Origin: Streptomyces sp. NBC_01235
GTDB taxonomy: Bacteria; Actinomycetota; Actinomycetes; Streptomycetales; Streptomycetaceae
Assembly: GCF_035989285.1 (NCBI RefSeq)
Contig: NZ_CP108513.1
Span: 3,038,001-3,102,000, forward strand
DNA length: 64,000 bases
Reading direction: 5' to 3'
Part shown: positions 42,209 through 50,177 of the stretch, one piece after another
How positions within the stretch are numbered: the stretch's first letter is position 1
Layout: each line of letters begins with the position of its first letter
Program-made: the position numbers and the translations under genes
Notes under the pieces: model-generated
Told to the model about the DNA's origin: nothing
What the model saw: the letters and a program-made list of their open reading frames with translations, nothing else
Databases searched by the model: none

Positions 42209-43377
42209 CAGGTGCTCACCTCTTTCGGATGCACGGTCGTGGACGCCCAGGGGGCGCCCAGCTCGGAGTAGAGGGCGAGGGTGTCGGCGGCGGCGGCGAC
42301 GAGGCCGTCGATGCCGGGCACGACCCGCCGGTCCTCGTCGGGCAGTAGGCGCCAGGCGTCGTCGGGCAGCTGGACCGGGTCGGGGGCGACCCGGATCGCC
42401 TCGACGACCCGCATGAACGACTCGGTCGCGGCGGGCGGGACGAGCAGTTCGGCCCCGTCGGTGAGGTGCTCGACGAGGTTCTCCAGCAGGTCGGTGCGGC
42501 CGTAGTCGTACTCCTCGGGGCCGTGGTCGGCGCGCTGGAGCAGGACGCGGTCCTGCTTGTACCAGTACGTGATCCGGCCGCGGCTGCCGTGGACGACGAC
42601 GTACGGGTCGTCGGGGTCCTCGGCGCACAGGGTGGCCGCGACGACGATCTGACGGTCGTCGGCCGTGGTGACGCGGACGCAGGAGGTGTCGTCGGACTCG
42701 ATGGCGTTGGCGTGCGCCAGCTCGGTCTCGATGCCGGTGACGTCCTCGGCGCGGGTGGCCCCGGCCAGGGCGAGGGCGGTGGCGACGGCGTGCGCGAGCG
42801 GGTTGGTGAGCGCCCCGTCGATCACGTCGACGCCGTTCAGCCGCCGCTTGCCCGCCCAGGGCGCCCGCCGGTAGTAGGCCTGGGCGCGCGCCCAGGCCCC
42901 GGCTCCGCCGACCCCGGCCACCTCGCCGATCGCACCGTCCTCGATCAGGGTGCGGATCGCGGGGACGGCGTGCGAGCCCAGCGACTGGAAGCCGATCTGG
43001 CAGACCACGCCGGCCTCCGCGACCCCGTCGGCCATCCGGCGGAACTCGGCGTAGGACGGCGCGGGCGGCTTCTCCAGGAGCAGGTGCACGCCCTTGCGGG
43101 CCGCGGTCAGGGCGAGGTCGGTGTGGGTCGGGATGGGGGTGCAGATGACGGCGATCCGGGCGCCGGTGGAGTCGAGGAGCGCGCCGAAGTCGGCGGACTG
43201 CTCCGGCGCGGCGAGGCCCTCGGGGATCTCGTCCGGGGTCAGCGGGGTCAGCTCGCAGATGCCCGCCAGGTGGACGATCCCCTTGTCCTGGAGCCGTCGG
43301 ATGTTGTCCAGGTGCCAGTGTCCGTGGCCGCGCGCGCCCGCGAGGACGATGGGTACGGCGGTGCCTGTGGTGCTCAT
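42208..43377 (-). CDS. Gfo/Idh/MocA-family oxidoreductase
   Basis: 389 residues, NAD(P)-dependent sugar dehydrogenase fold. The Rossmann start is VLAGARGHGHWHLDNIRRL, a glycine-poor variant with histidines. LLLEKPPAPSYAEFRRM contains the conserved EKP lysine, and the second domain shows AHAVATALALAGATRAEDV with a conserved histidine. The substrate is unknown; members oxidise sugars at C1 or C3. Coupling to the PL1 gene upstream and PmoA-like gene downstream (four- and one-base overlaps) implies one job on a pectin-derived sugar. Confidence 0.88.
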   Translation of the reverse strand: MSTTGTAVPIVLAGARGHGHWHLDNIRRLQDKGIVHLAGICELTPLTPDEIPEGLAAPEQSADFGALLDSTGARIAVICTPIPTHTDLALTAARKGVHLLLEKPPAPSYAEFRRMADGVAEAGVVCQIGFQSLGSHAVPAIRTLIEDGAIGEVAGVGGAGAWARAQAYYRRAPWAGKRRLNGVDVIDGALTNPLAHAVATALALAGATRAEDVTGIETELAHANAIESDDTSCVRVTTADDRQIVVAATLCAEDPDDPYVVVHGSRGRITYWYKQDRVLLQRADHGPEEYDYGRTDLLENLVEHLTDGAELLVPPAATESFMRVVEAIRVAPDPVQLPDDAWRLLPDEDRRVVPGIDGLVAAAADTLALYSELGAPWASTTVHPKEVST

Positions 43378-44678
43378 GGGATCCTCCCTGCGCCCGCGCC
43401 GCGTGCCACCTCGCGGTCGGCCACCGCGGCGCTGTCGATCTTTGTGTGCAGGGTAGGCGTCCAGCCGACGTCCGCCGTGAGATCACGCTCGCTGCCGCTG
43501 TTGTAGGCGTTGTGGATGGCGAGGAGGTCGACGGGCCAGCCGTTGAAGAGGGTGCCGGTCTGGTGCAGGGCGGTGCCGTTCCAGCTCTTGACCAGGTCGG
43601 CGACCTCCACATGCCCGGGGGTGTGGAAGGCGTTGTTCTCCGCGTAGATCGCGGACTCGGTCGACACGCCGAGCGAGTAGCGGTACTCGCCGCCCTCGGG
43701 GACCACGTACCGGTTGTCGTACACGTGCACCTGCCCGAAGCGGACGCGCGGCGCACGCTGTACGACGGACTCGAACTGGTTGTGGTGCAGGGTCACCCGG
43801 AGCTTGCCGCGGTCTCCGGTGGCCGTGTCGCCGTTGCCGATGAGCATCGCCTTGTCGTGGTCGGCGAACCGGCTCCAGGAGACGGTGACCAGGTCGGAGC
43901 CGCCTGTGATGTCGAGCAGGCCGTCGTGCCGGAGGTAGTTGCGGGCGAAGTAGGTGGGCTCGGCGGCGTCCGGGTGGCCCTTGTCGCTCGCGGTGATGTG
44001 GTCGACCCAGACGTGGGTCGCGCCGGTCAGCCAGATGTTGTCGTACGCCGTCTTCCAGTCGCCGAGGCCGCCGGTGTTGGGCTGCCAGACGGGGAAGCAG
44101 TCGTAGGCGTCACGCAGGTCGAGGTTGCGCAGGATGACGTTGTCCGCGTTCCTGGCCTGGAGGCTCGCGCCCTTGAGGACGGCCCCCTTGCCCAGGCCCA
44201 CGATGGTGGTGTTCGAGCCGACCGGCAGCACGATCCGCTCCGCCTGCCTGGCGGCCGAAGCCTGGCGGGCCTCCTCCTGGGGGCCGCTGGGCTTGGCGGA
44301 GCCCCAGGTGCGGGGGTCGTAGGCGGACAGGTACCGCTTCAGGGTGTAGCCGTCGGTGGCGTAGTCCGCGCAGTCCAGGTGGTCGCCGTCGTCGGCGGCG
44401 TTGGCGTCGACCGTCCCGGCGATCCTGATGATCTTCGGGGTGTCGCTGCCGCCGTCGAGGGCGCGGACGAGTCCGGCGCGGTCGGTGACGGTGTAGACGT
44501 GGGCGTCGTCGGCGGCCGCGCCTCCTGTGGTGCCGGTGCCGTACGCGGCCCAGCCGTCGTCGGCGGCGAGGGTGTCGCGGGAGATGTCGCGGGCCTCGGC
44601 GTGCGCGGGGACGCAGAGAACCCCCAACACCGCGGTGGCGACGGCGATCCGACGAAGTCTTGTCCGACGGAGACTCAT
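43374..44678 (-). CDS. Secreted pectate lyase, family PL1 (copy B)
   Basis: 434 residues with a signal peptide ending near AHAEA (about residue 29). Family PL1 features are GWAAYGTGTTGGAAADD, ATHVWVDHITASDKGH, LRHDGLLDITGGSD and the catalytic arginine in VQRAPRVRFGQV. It resembles the PL1 at 34023-35366 along its length. It is odd for a secreted enzyme to be embedded by four-base overlaps between an inner-membrane permease and a cytoplasmic oxidoreductase; this ties extracellular cleavage to uptake. Confidence 0.92.
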   Translation of the reverse strand: MSLRRTRLRRIAVATAVLGVLCVPAHAEARDISRDTLAADDGWAAYGTGTTGGAAADDAHVYTVTDRAGLVRALDGGSDTPKIIRIAGTVDANAADDGDHLDCADYATDGYTLKRYLSAYDPRTWGSAKPSGPQEEARQASAARQAERIVLPVGSNTTIVGLGKGAVLKGASLQARNADNVILRNLDLRDAYDCFPVWQPNTGGLGDWKTAYDNIWLTGATHVWVDHITASDKGHPDAAEPTYFARNYLRHDGLLDITGGSDLVTVSWSRFADHDKAMLIGNGDTATGDRGKLRVTLHHNQFESVVQRAPRVRFGQVHVYDNRYVVPEGGEYRYSLGVSTESAIYAENNAFHTPGHVEVADLVKSWNGTALHQTGTLFNGWPVDLLAIHNAYNSGSERDLTADVGWTPTLHTKIDSAAVADREVARGAGAGRIP

Positions 44679-45574
44679 CCCTTCACCGCCCCTGCGCTGA
44701 ACCCGGTGATCAGCCACTTCTGGATGAAGGCGAAGACGATCACCACGGGGACGGCGGCGATGATGCCGCCCGCGGCCAGCGCGCCCAGGTCGACGCTGTC
44801 CGCGCTCATCAGGGTGTTCAGGCCGACCGGGATCGTCTGCTTGGTCTGGTCGGACAGGAACATCAGGGCGAACAGGAAGTGGTTCCAGGCGTGCACGAAG
44901 GCGAAGGAGCCGACGGCGATCAGCCCCGGGCGCAGAAGGGGGAGGACGACGATGCGGAAGGCGGTGAACCGGTTGCAGCCGTCGACCCAGGCGGCCTCCT
45001 CCAGGGAGTAGGGCACGTTCCGGATGAAGCCGCTGATCAGGATCATCGACAGGGGCAGCTGGAAGACCGTCTCGGCGATGATGACGCTGCCCAGCGAGTT
45101 GATCATCTTCAGCTCGGCGAAGATCTGGAAGAGCGGGACCAGGAGCAGCGCGCCCGGCACGAACTGGGTGCACAGCAGGGCGAGCATGAACCCGCGCTTG
45201 ATCCTGAAGTCGAAGCGGGCGAGGGCGTAGCCGCCGGCCAGGGCGACGCCGGTCGTCAGCAGCAGGGTCGCCACGCCGGTGATCAGGCTGTTCTGGAAGT
45301 AGATCCCGAAGTCCCGCTCGTTCCACACCTTTTCGAAGTGGTCGAAGGTCATCGGCCAGGGCACGAGCGAGGTCGAGCCGGCCGGGCGGAGCGCGAAGAG
45401 CAGGATCCAGTAGAAGGGGACGAGGGTGAAGACCAGGTAGATCCCCAGGGGAAGGTAGATCTGCCAGCGCGGGGCCTCGTCCCAGGCGCGCTTCTGGCGG
45501 GACGGTCGCCGGTCGGCCGCGGTGGGCACACGCACGGGGGCGGGCGTGACCTCGGTGGCCTCCTTGGTGATCAC
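44675..45574 (-). CDS. Sugar ABC transporter permease (MalG type)
   Basis: 299 residues from a GTG that overlaps the upstream permease stop (GTGA). Six membrane segments and the EAA loop (YSLEEAAWVDGCNRFTAFRIVVLPLLRPG, in parts) mark it as the MalG/CUT1-type second permease. It ends with a hydrophobic segment and GFSAGAVKG. With the first permease and probably the lipoprotein at 36336 it forms a carbohydrate importer. No ATPase gene is in this window; the shared MsiK-type ATPase used by Streptomyces sugar importers is the likely motor. Confidence 0.92.
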   Translation of the reverse strand: MITKEATEVTPAPVRVPTAADRRPSRQKRAWDEAPRWQIYLPLGIYLVFTLVPFYWILLFALRPAGSTSLVPWPMTFDHFEKVWNERDFGIYFQNSLITGVATLLLTTGVALAGGYALARFDFRIKRGFMLALLCTQFVPGALLLVPLFQIFAELKMINSLGSVIIAETVFQLPLSMILISGFIRNVPYSLEEAAWVDGCNRFTAFRIVVLPLLRPGLIAVGSFAFVHAWNHFLFALMFLSDQTKQTIPVGLNTLMSADSVDLGALAAGGIIAAVPVVIVFAFIQKWLITGFSAGAVKG

Positions 45575-46506
45575 TTGTCGCCTCCTCCGAACTTGCTCAG
45601 CCGCAGATAGACCATCGAGCAGAAGAGCAGGATCACGAACGCGACCGTGGTGAGGGCGGACGCGTAGCCGAAGTTGTGGGCGTCGACGCTGGTGTTGGCG
45701 ATGTAGAGCGGGAGGGTGGTGGTCTCCCCCGCCGGGCCGCCGCCGGTGAGCGTGTAGAGCAGGTCGACGTTGTTGAACTCCCACACCGCGCGCAGCAGCG
45801 TGGACAGGACGATGGCGTCCTTCAGGTGGGGCAGGGTGATGTGCCAGAACTGCTTGACGCGGCTGGCCCCGTCGACCTCGGCGGCCTCGTACAGGTCCTT
45901 GGAGACGGACTGGAGGTCGGCGAGGATCAGGATCGCGAAGAAGGGGACACCGCGCCACAGGTCGGCGACGATCGCCGCCGGGAAGACGGTGGAGGTGTCC
46001 GACAGCCAGCTGGTGCCGTACTCGCCGATGCCCATGTCCGCGAGGTAACGGGTGATGCCCGTCTGGGAGTTGTAGAGCAGCACCCAGATCGCGGAGGTCA
46101 GCACGCCGGAGACGGCCCACGGGGAGAAGACGAGGGCGCGGCCGAGCGAGCGCCCCACGAAGGTCTGGTTGACGATCAGCGCCAGCGCCAGACCGAACAG
46201 CAGTTGCAGTCCGACCTCGACGAAGACCCACTTGGCGCTGAAGGTCAGCGTGTCCCAGAACTGCGGGTCGTCGGTGAAGGCGTGGACGAAGTTGTCGAAG
46301 CCCGCGAAGCCGTTCCGCCACGGTTTCGTGGGGTTGTAGTTCTGCAGGCTGTAGTAGAAGACGCTGATGACCGGGTAGGCGATGAAGCCCAGCATCAGCA
46401 GGGCCGCCGGCGCGATCAGCAGGTACGGCAGCCTGCGCGGCGTGGCGGAGGCACGGCGCCGCCGGGGTGGCGCGGGCGGTTTCGCCACGGCTGCGGCTTG
46501 GGCCAT
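45571..46506 (-). CDS. Sugar ABC transporter permease (MalF type)
   Basis: 311 residues. A basic, proline-rich cytoplasmic start (PPAPPRRRRASATPRR) precedes six membrane segments; the EAA loop reads SKDLYEAAEVDGASRVKQFWHITLPHL. This is the MalF/CUT1-type first permease. The ATG at 46506 has GGAGA seven bases upstream. First gene of the coupled operon, with a LacI-type box 31-42 bases ahead of the start. Confidence 0.92.
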   Translation of the reverse strand: MAQAAAVAKPPAPPRRRRASATPRRLPYLLIAPAALLMLGFIAYPVISVFYYSLQNYNPTKPWRNGFAGFDNFVHAFTDDPQFWDTLTFSAKWVFVEVGLQLLFGLALALIVNQTFVGRSLGRALVFSPWAVSGVLTSAIWVLLYNSQTGITRYLADMGIGEYGTSWLSDTSTVFPAAIVADLWRGVPFFAILILADLQSVSKDLYEAAEVDGASRVKQFWHITLPHLKDAIVLSTLLRAVWEFNNVDLLYTLTGGGPAGETTTLPLYIANTSVDAHNFGYASALTTVAFVILLFCSMVYLRLSKFGGGDK

Positions 46507-46536
46507 GACTGTTCTCCGTTCTCGGTACGTCGTGCG

Positions 46537-46548
46537 GGAAGCGCTTTC
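46537..46548. promoter_or_regulatory. LacI-type operator candidate before the sugar permease operon
   Basis: GGAAGCGCTTTC is palindromic with one mismatched pair and a central CG. It sits immediately upstream of the permease ribosome site. The 128-base gap also holds repeated CCTTGCTGT units (46572-46630). Confidence 0.5.
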
Positions 46549-46571
46549 TCTCTGTGCAGGGGTGTGCGCTG

Positions 46572-46630
46572 TCGTCCTTGCTGTCCTTGCTGTCGTCGCC
46601 GGCCTTGCTGTGGTTGCTGTCGGCCTTGCC
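46572..46630. repeat. Short direct repeats CCTTGCTGT
   Basis: Three exact CCTTGCTGT units plus close variants (GGTTGCTGT, CCTTGCCT) fall between the dehydratase stop and the permease promoter. No function is evident. Confidence 0.5.
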
Positions 46631-46634
46631 TCGG

Positions 46635-48428
46635 TCAGCCCGCGTACGGGTCCGCGACCTTGCCCGGGCGGGCCAGGAACTCGAAGTCGCAACCGGTGTC
46701 GGCCTGGGTGATCTGTTCGTTGTAGAGCGCTCCGTAGCCGCGCTCGTACCGGGTCGGAGGTGGCGTCCACTGCGCCCGGCGTCGCTCCAACTCCTCGTCG
46801 TCCACGTTGAGTTGGAGGGCGCGGGCGTCGACGTCGAGAGTGATCGAGTCCCCCGTGCGGACCAGCGCGAGCGGCCCGCCGACGTACGACTCGGGTGCCA
46901 CGTGCAGCACACAGGCGCCGTAACTCGTGCCGCTCATGCGGGCGTCGGAGATCCGCACCATGTCCCGTACGCCCTGCTTGAGCAGGTGGTCGGGGATGGG
47001 CAGCATGCCGTACTCGGGCATGCCCGGGCCACCCTTGGGGCCGGAGCCCCGCAGCACGAGCACGGTGTCGGCGGTGATGCCCAACTCGGGGTCGTTGATG
47101 GTCCGTTGCATGGTCCTGTAGTCGTCGAAGACGACCGCGGGCCCGGTGTGCTTGAGCAGGTGCGGCTCGGCCGCGATGTGCTTGATGACGGCGCCGTCCG
47201 GGCAGAGGTTGCCGCGCAGGACGGCGACGCCGCCCTCGGCCGCGACCGGGTTGTCCCGGAGCCGGATGACGTCGTCGTGGTGGACCTGGGCGCCGGCGAG
47301 CTGCTCGCGCAGGGTGTCGTACGAGACGGTCGGGCGGTCCAGGTGGAGCAGGTCCGGGATCCGGGAGAGGAAGCCGGGGAGGCCGCCCGCGAAGTGGAAG
47401 TCCTCCATGAGGTACTTCCGGCCGCCGGGGCGGACGTTGGCGAGGACGGGGACCGTGCGGGCGATGCGGTCGAAGTCGTCGAGGGTGAGCCTGACGCCCG
47501 CGCGGCCGGCCATGGCGATGAGGTGGATGACGGCGTTCGTCGAACCGCCGAGGCCGAGGACGGTCGTCACCGCGTCCTCGAAGGCGTCACGGGTGAGGAT
47601 CTCGGAGAGGACACGCCCCTTGTGGACCTGTTCCACGATCCTCATGCCGGACGACGCGGCCATCCGATCGTGCCCGGAGTCCACGGCCGGGATGCTCGAC
47701 GCACCCGGCACCGTCACGCCCAGCGCCTCCGCCGCGGCCGTCAGCGTGGACGCCGTGCCCATCGTCATGCAGTGGCCCGGCGAGCGGGCGAGGCCGTTCT
47801 CCAGCTCGGCCATCTCGCAGTCGCCGATCAGGCCGGCCCGCTTGTCGTCCCAGTACTTCCACATGTCGGTGCCGGAACCGAGCACCTCGTTGCGCCAGTG
47901 CCCCGGCAGCATGGGCCCGGCGGGCACGAAGACGGTGGGCAGGTCGACGCTCGCCGCGCCCATGAGCAGCGCGGGGGTCGTCTTGTCGCAGCCGCCCATC
48001 AGCACGGCCCCGTCGACCGGATAGGAGCGCAGCAGCTCCTCGGTCTCCATGGCGAGGAGGTTGCGGTAGAGCATCGGGGTCGGCTTCTGGAAGGTCTCGC
48101 TGAGCGTGGCGACCGGGAACTCCAGCGGGAAACCGCCCGCCTGCCACACGCCCCGCTTCACGGCCTGGGCGCGGTCGCGCAGGTGGACGTGGCAGGGGTT
48201 GATGTCGGACCAGGTGTTGAGGATCGCGATGACCGGCTTGCCGAGGTGTTCCTCGGGGAGGTAGCCGAGCTGGCGGGTGCGGGCGCGGTGGCTGAAGGAG
48301 CGCAGGCCGTCGGTGCCGTACCACTGGTGGCTCCTGAGCTCCTCCGGACGCTTCACGGGCCGGTCGTCGGCACTGCTTTCGGAGCGGCTGTCCAAGCGAT
48401 CGCCGGCATGATCGTCGAAGCGCTTCAT
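46635..48428 (-). CDS. IlvD/Edd-family sugar-acid dehydratase
   Basis: 597 residues. The iron-sulfur ligands are visible in NTWSDINPCH, MGGCDKTTPALLMGA and IGDCEMAELENGLARSPGHCMTMG; SISDARMSG-type C-terminal motif appears as VRISDARMSGTSYG. The protein belongs to the sugar-acid branch (L-arabinonate, D-xylonate, D-galactonate) rather than amino-acid IlvD, shown by length and NTWSDINPCHVHL. Paired with the DHDPS-family gene upstream, it would dehydrate a pentonate, most plausibly L-arabinonate from arabinan side chains. The ATG overlaps the upstream stop (ATGA) and coincides with a GAAGCGCTTC palindrome. Confidence 0.87.
   Translation of the reverse strand: MKRFDDHAGDRLDSRSESSADDRPVKRPEELRSHQWYGTDGLRSFSHRARTRQLGYLPEEHLGKPVIAILNTWSDINPCHVHLRDRAQAVKRGVWQAGGFPLEFPVATLSETFQKPTPMLYRNLLAMETEELLRSYPVDGAVLMGGCDKTTPALLMGAASVDLPTVFVPAGPMLPGHWRNEVLGSGTDMWKYWDDKRAGLIGDCEMAELENGLARSPGHCMTMGTASTLTAAAEALGVTVPGASSIPAVDSGHDRMAASSGMRIVEQVHKGRVLSEILTRDAFEDAVTTVLGLGGSTNAVIHLIAMAGRAGVRLTLDDFDRIARTVPVLANVRPGGRKYLMEDFHFAGGLPGFLSRIPDLLHLDRPTVSYDTLREQLAGAQVHHDDVIRLRDNPVAAEGGVAVLRGNLCPDGAVIKHIAAEPHLLKHTGPAVVFDDYRTMQRTINDPELGITADTVLVLRGSGPKGGPGMPEYGMLPIPDHLLKQGVRDMVRISDARMSGTSYGACVLHVAPESYVGGPLALVRTGDSITLDVDARALQLNVDDEELERRRAQWTPPPTRYERGYGALYNEQITQADTGCDFEFLARPGKVADPYAG
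48417..48426. promoter_or_regulatory. GAAGCGCTTC palindrome at the dehydratase start
   Basis: A perfect 10-bp palindrome spanning codons 1-4 of the dehydratase gene; same core as the 20-bp palindrome at 48638-48657, 220 bases away. Confidence 0.35.
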
Positions 48429-49336
48429 ATGGACCATCCGGCAGCTATGGCGGCGACCTCGGCGCGCTCGCCCTCGGGCAGCGGCCGGCTCGGCGGGCGG
48501 ACCTCACGACGGCACAGACCAAGGGAGGCAAGGGCCTCCTTGACGATGGTGACGTTGTTGGCGGAGCCGTTCGCGGCGCGCAGCTCCTCGAACCGCCTGA
48601 TCTGTTCCCACACTTTCATCGCGGCCGGATAGTCCCCTGATCGAAGCGCTTCGATCATGTTCAGCGAAACGGCCGGGGCGATGTTGACCAGCCCGGAGGT
48701 GAAGCCGGTGGCGCCCGCGGAGAAGTAGGAGGGGGCGTACGGCTCGGCGAGGCCGGCGACCCAGACGAAGCGTTCCAGTCCGGCGTCCCGCGCGAAGGCC
48801 GCGAAGCGGGCGGCGTCCGGGACGGCGTACTTGACGCCGACGACGTTCGGGCAGGCGTCGGCGAGTTCGGCGAGGCGCTCGCCGTGCAGCTGCGCGTTGC
48901 GGATGTACGGGACGACGCCCAGCTCGGGCACCGACTCGGCGATGGCCCGGTGGTAGTCCACCCAGCCGCTCTGCGAGACGTAGGGGTGGACGGGCTGGTG
49001 GACCATCACCATCTGCGCGCCCAGCTCACGGGCGTGCCGGGCGGAGGCGACGGCCGTGGGGACGTCGTGACCGACGCCGACGAGGATGGTGGAACGATCC
49101 CCCGCCTCCTCGATGGTCGCCTCCGTGACCAGACGGCGCTCCTCGGGGGTGAGGGCGTAGAACTCGCCGGTGTTGCCGTTCGGGGTGAGCGTGGTGATCC
49201 CGCCGTCGAGCAGACGGCGCAGCAGGGCCCGGTGGGCGTCCTGGTCGATGGAGCCGTCCTCGGCGAACGGGGTCACCGGGATGGCCACCACGTCGGCCAG
49301 AGCCGCACGCTGGGTCTCGAACGCCACGCTGCTCAT
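48425..49336 (-). CDS. DHDPS-family dehydratase/aldolase for 2-keto-3-deoxy sugar acids
   Basis: 303 residues, TIM barrel. The Schiff-base lysine is Lys169 in NVVGVKYAV with partner Tyr144 in VVPYIRN; the GTGEF-type substrate loop reads NGNTGEFYALTPEE. Members next to IlvD/Edd dehydratases are often 2-keto-3-deoxy-pentonate dehydratases giving 2-oxoglutarate semialdehyde, or aldolases giving pyruvate. I favour the dehydratase because a KGSA-type dehydrogenase is nearby. It overlaps both neighbours by four bases (GntR, dehydratase). A 20-bp palindrome lies inside it. Confidence 0.82.
   Translation of the reverse strand: MSSVAFETQRAALADVVAIPVTPFAEDGSIDQDAHRALLRRLLDGGITTLTPNGNTGEFYALTPEERRLVTEATIEEAGDRSTILVGVGHDVPTAVASARHARELGAQMVMVHQPVHPYVSQSGWVDYHRAIAESVPELGVVPYIRNAQLHGERLAELADACPNVVGVKYAVPDAARFAAFARDAGLERFVWVAGLAEPYAPSYFSAGATGFTSGLVNIAPAVSLNMIEALRSGDYPAAMKVWEQIRRFEELRAANGSANNVTIVKEALASLGLCRREVRPPSRPLPEGERAEVAAIAAGWSI
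48638..48657. promoter_or_regulatory. Perfect 20-bp palindrome inside the DHDPS-family gene
   Basis: TGATCGAAGCGCTTCGATCA is identical to its own reverse complement over all 20 bases. It encodes part of MIEALRSG, so it is intragenic. Central GAAGCGCTTC recurs at 48417. Confidence 0.55.
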
Positions 49337-50013
49337 TCCTGACCTTCCTCTGCCTGGACCCCTTCGTGGGCCCCGTCGTCGGTCTCGGGGAACGCCCGGC
49401 GCACGAAGGACGCGATGTGGGCGTGCAGGGCGCGGGCCGCGCCGTCCGCGTCTTTGGCCAGGGCGAGCCGCAGGATCTCGCGATGCTCGCCTGCCTCCCG
49501 TTCCCAGGAGGGCGAGGCGGCCCAGGCGACCGCGGAGACCAGGGCGGCCTGGTCGCGGACCTCGTCGAGCATCCGGCCGAGCAGCGGGTTGCCGCACGGC
49601 AGGTACAGGGCACGGTGGAACTCCCGGTTGGCCAGGGACCGTTCGGCGGTGTCGGTCGCATCGTCGGCCCTGGTCAGCGCGGACCGTGCGGCGTCCAGGG
49701 AGGCACCGCGCCGCACCGCCCGCCTGAGCGCCTCGGGTTCGAGGAGCAGCCGGACGTCGTAGACCTCGCGCGCCATGTCCGCGTCCACCATGCGCACCGT
49801 GACGCCCTTGTACTGGCTCATGACGACCAGGCCGGTGCCGGCCAGGGTTTTGAGCGCCTCGCGCACCGGGGTCTTGGAGACCCCGAACTGTGCGGCGAGC
49901 TCGGTCTCGACCAGGGCCTGACCGGGCGTCAGCCGCCCGGTCAGGATGCGGCGTTTGATCTCCTCCAGCACGTACTGCGTGCGGGAGGGGATCGGCGTGG
50001 GCACAGAGGTCAT
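49333..50013 (-). CDS. GntR/FadR-family transcriptional regulator
   Basis: 226 residues. The N-terminal winged helix is YVLEEIKRRILTGRLTPGQALVETELAAQFGVSKTPVREALKTL, read in parts; the C-terminal all-helical FCD effector domain has REFHRALYLPCGN and HREILRLALAKDADGAARALHAH with metal/ligand histidines. FadR-type regulators sense sugar acids and other carboxylates, fitting control of the adjoining pentonate genes. It is first in its operon and overlaps the DHDPS-family gene by four bases, so it is autoregulated if it binds the repeats upstream. Confidence 0.9.
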   Translation of the reverse strand: MTSVPTPIPSRTQYVLEEIKRRILTGRLTPGQALVETELAAQFGVSKTPVREALKTLAGTGLVVMSQYKGVTVRMVDADMAREVYDVRLLLEPEALRRAVRRGASLDAARSALTRADDATDTAERSLANREFHRALYLPCGNPLLGRMLDEVRDQAALVSAVAWAASPSWEREAGEHREILRLALAKDADGAARALHAHIASFVRRAFPETDDGAHEGVQAEEGQE

Positions 50014-50020
50014 GCGCGCC

Positions 50021-50074
50021 TCTCGGATGTCGCGTATCTGATCTCGGATCTCGCGTATCGCGTCTCATATATGA
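50021..50074. promoter_or_regulatory. Direct repeats and palindrome before gntR, candidate operator
   Basis: TCTCGGATGTCGCGTATC (50021-50038) recurs with one change at 50042-50059, a spacing of 21 bases, two helical turns. The palindrome TCATATATGA follows at 50065-50074. The remaining gap to 50177 shows nothing else. Confidence 0.5.
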
Positions 50075-50177
50075 CGTACGAAGCACGACGCGTTGAAGGT
50101 AGGAGCACGCCTGTGTTTCGTCAATGCTTCTGACAAAGGAAGTGTCGGAAGAAGGGCGAGGTGTCAGAGGGGAGGTG

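Noticed and set aside
46572..46770. A short minus-strand protein rich in SKD repeats upstream of the permease
   Set aside because: It has no ribosome site, runs through the promoter and the repeats are CCTTGCTGT DNA units, not a conserved protein.
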